This document shows, piece after piece, positions 6,861 to 6,928 of a stretch of DNA of 6,928 nt. Numbering within the stretch: the first letter of the stretch is position 1; each line of letters opens with the position of its first letter. The DNA is taken from the NCBI GenBank assembly GCA_964553535.1, contig CAZKLK010000100.1, positions 1-6,928 of the forward strand, in the 5' to 3' direction. The position numbers and the translations under genes were made by a program. The notes under the pieces are model-generated. The model worked only from the letters and a program-made list of their open reading frames with translations. It had not been told where the DNA came from and made no database searches. The DNA is from JALHSV01 sp964553535 (GTDB lineage: Bacteria > Nitrospirota > Thermodesulfovibrionia > Thermodesulfovibrionales > SM23-35).

Positions 6861-6928
6861 TTGTCATTGCGAGTGCAGCGAAGCAATCCCGCCGTATGGA
6901 AGGAGATTGCCACGCGCCTTGCAGGCGC
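6861..6928. repeat. Partial extragenic inverted-repeat element
   Basis: Twenty-six bases after the radical SAM stop, a left arm begins with GTCATTGCGAG (6863-6873) and continues to GCGAAGCAATC (6878-6888). After a short spacer, GATTGC (6905-6910) begins an inverted right arm that the window end cuts off. The right arm also contains a perfect hairpin, GCGCC-TTGCA-GGCGC (6914-6928). The left-arm wording is a pattern I recognise as a dispersed intergenic repeat in Nitrospirota, Desulfobacterota and some other genomes. It could act as a transcript-end structure for the radical SAM gene. The arms are imperfect complements, so this copy has diverged. Confidence 0.65.

Noticed and set aside
6908..6923. 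Sigma-54-like sequence TGCCACG-N4-TTGCA
   Set aside because: It breaks the invariant GG of the -24 element (GC instead) and lies inside the repeat right arm with no gene visible downstream in the window.

Overview
The window looks like ordinary chromosome from a moderately GC-rich, Gram-negative-type (two-membrane) bacterium. The nearest resemblance is to Nitrospirota or the former Deltaproteobacteria (Desulfobacterota and relatives). The pointers are a DUF4390-type exported protein directly in front of an NtrY/NtrX two-component pair, a predicted outer-membrane lipoprotein patatin, a small dual-CXXC protein with an apparent selenocysteine codon, and a terminal repeat of the GTCATTGCGAG...GCGAAGCAATC type that I associate with genomes of those groups. 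The phylum cannot be fixed from this window alone.

Layout: bases 67-4929 are a tight plus-strand cluster. It holds a secreted DUF4390-like protein (67-663), an NtrY-like membrane histidine kinase (660-2699, ATGA overlap with the first gene), an NtrX-like sigma-54 activator (2700-4043, start codon directly after the kinase stop) and a patatin-like phospholipase with a lipoprotein signal (4024-4929, overlapping the regulator by 20 bases). The spacing implies one transcript with coupled translation. Converging on it from the minus strand is a 55-codon gene (4926-5093) that is open only if an in-frame TGA at 5046-5048 is read as selenocysteine. Its stop codon overlaps the patatin stop in a shared TTAA. 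A 100-base divergent intergenic region (5094-5193) separates it from a radical SAM protein with a CxxxCxxC cluster (5194-6834). The last ~70 bases enter an imperfect inverted-repeat element cut off by the window end.

How the genes may work together: the kinase has an extracytoplasmic sensor segment, HAMP, PAS and catalytic domains and should phosphorylate D54 of the regulator, which then drives sigma-54 promoters. The DUF4390 and patatin products are both predicted to act in the envelope, so the cluster may monitor or remodel it; this is inference from neighbourhood. The most notable item is the small minus-strand gene. A TGA codon is followed at a suitable distance by a 7-bp stem with a GGA loop matching the general bacterial SECIS pattern, and the reading frame continues through a second CXXC motif to a TAA. 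Standard gene callers would miss or truncate it. If it is real, the host must carry selA, selB, selC and selD elsewhere.
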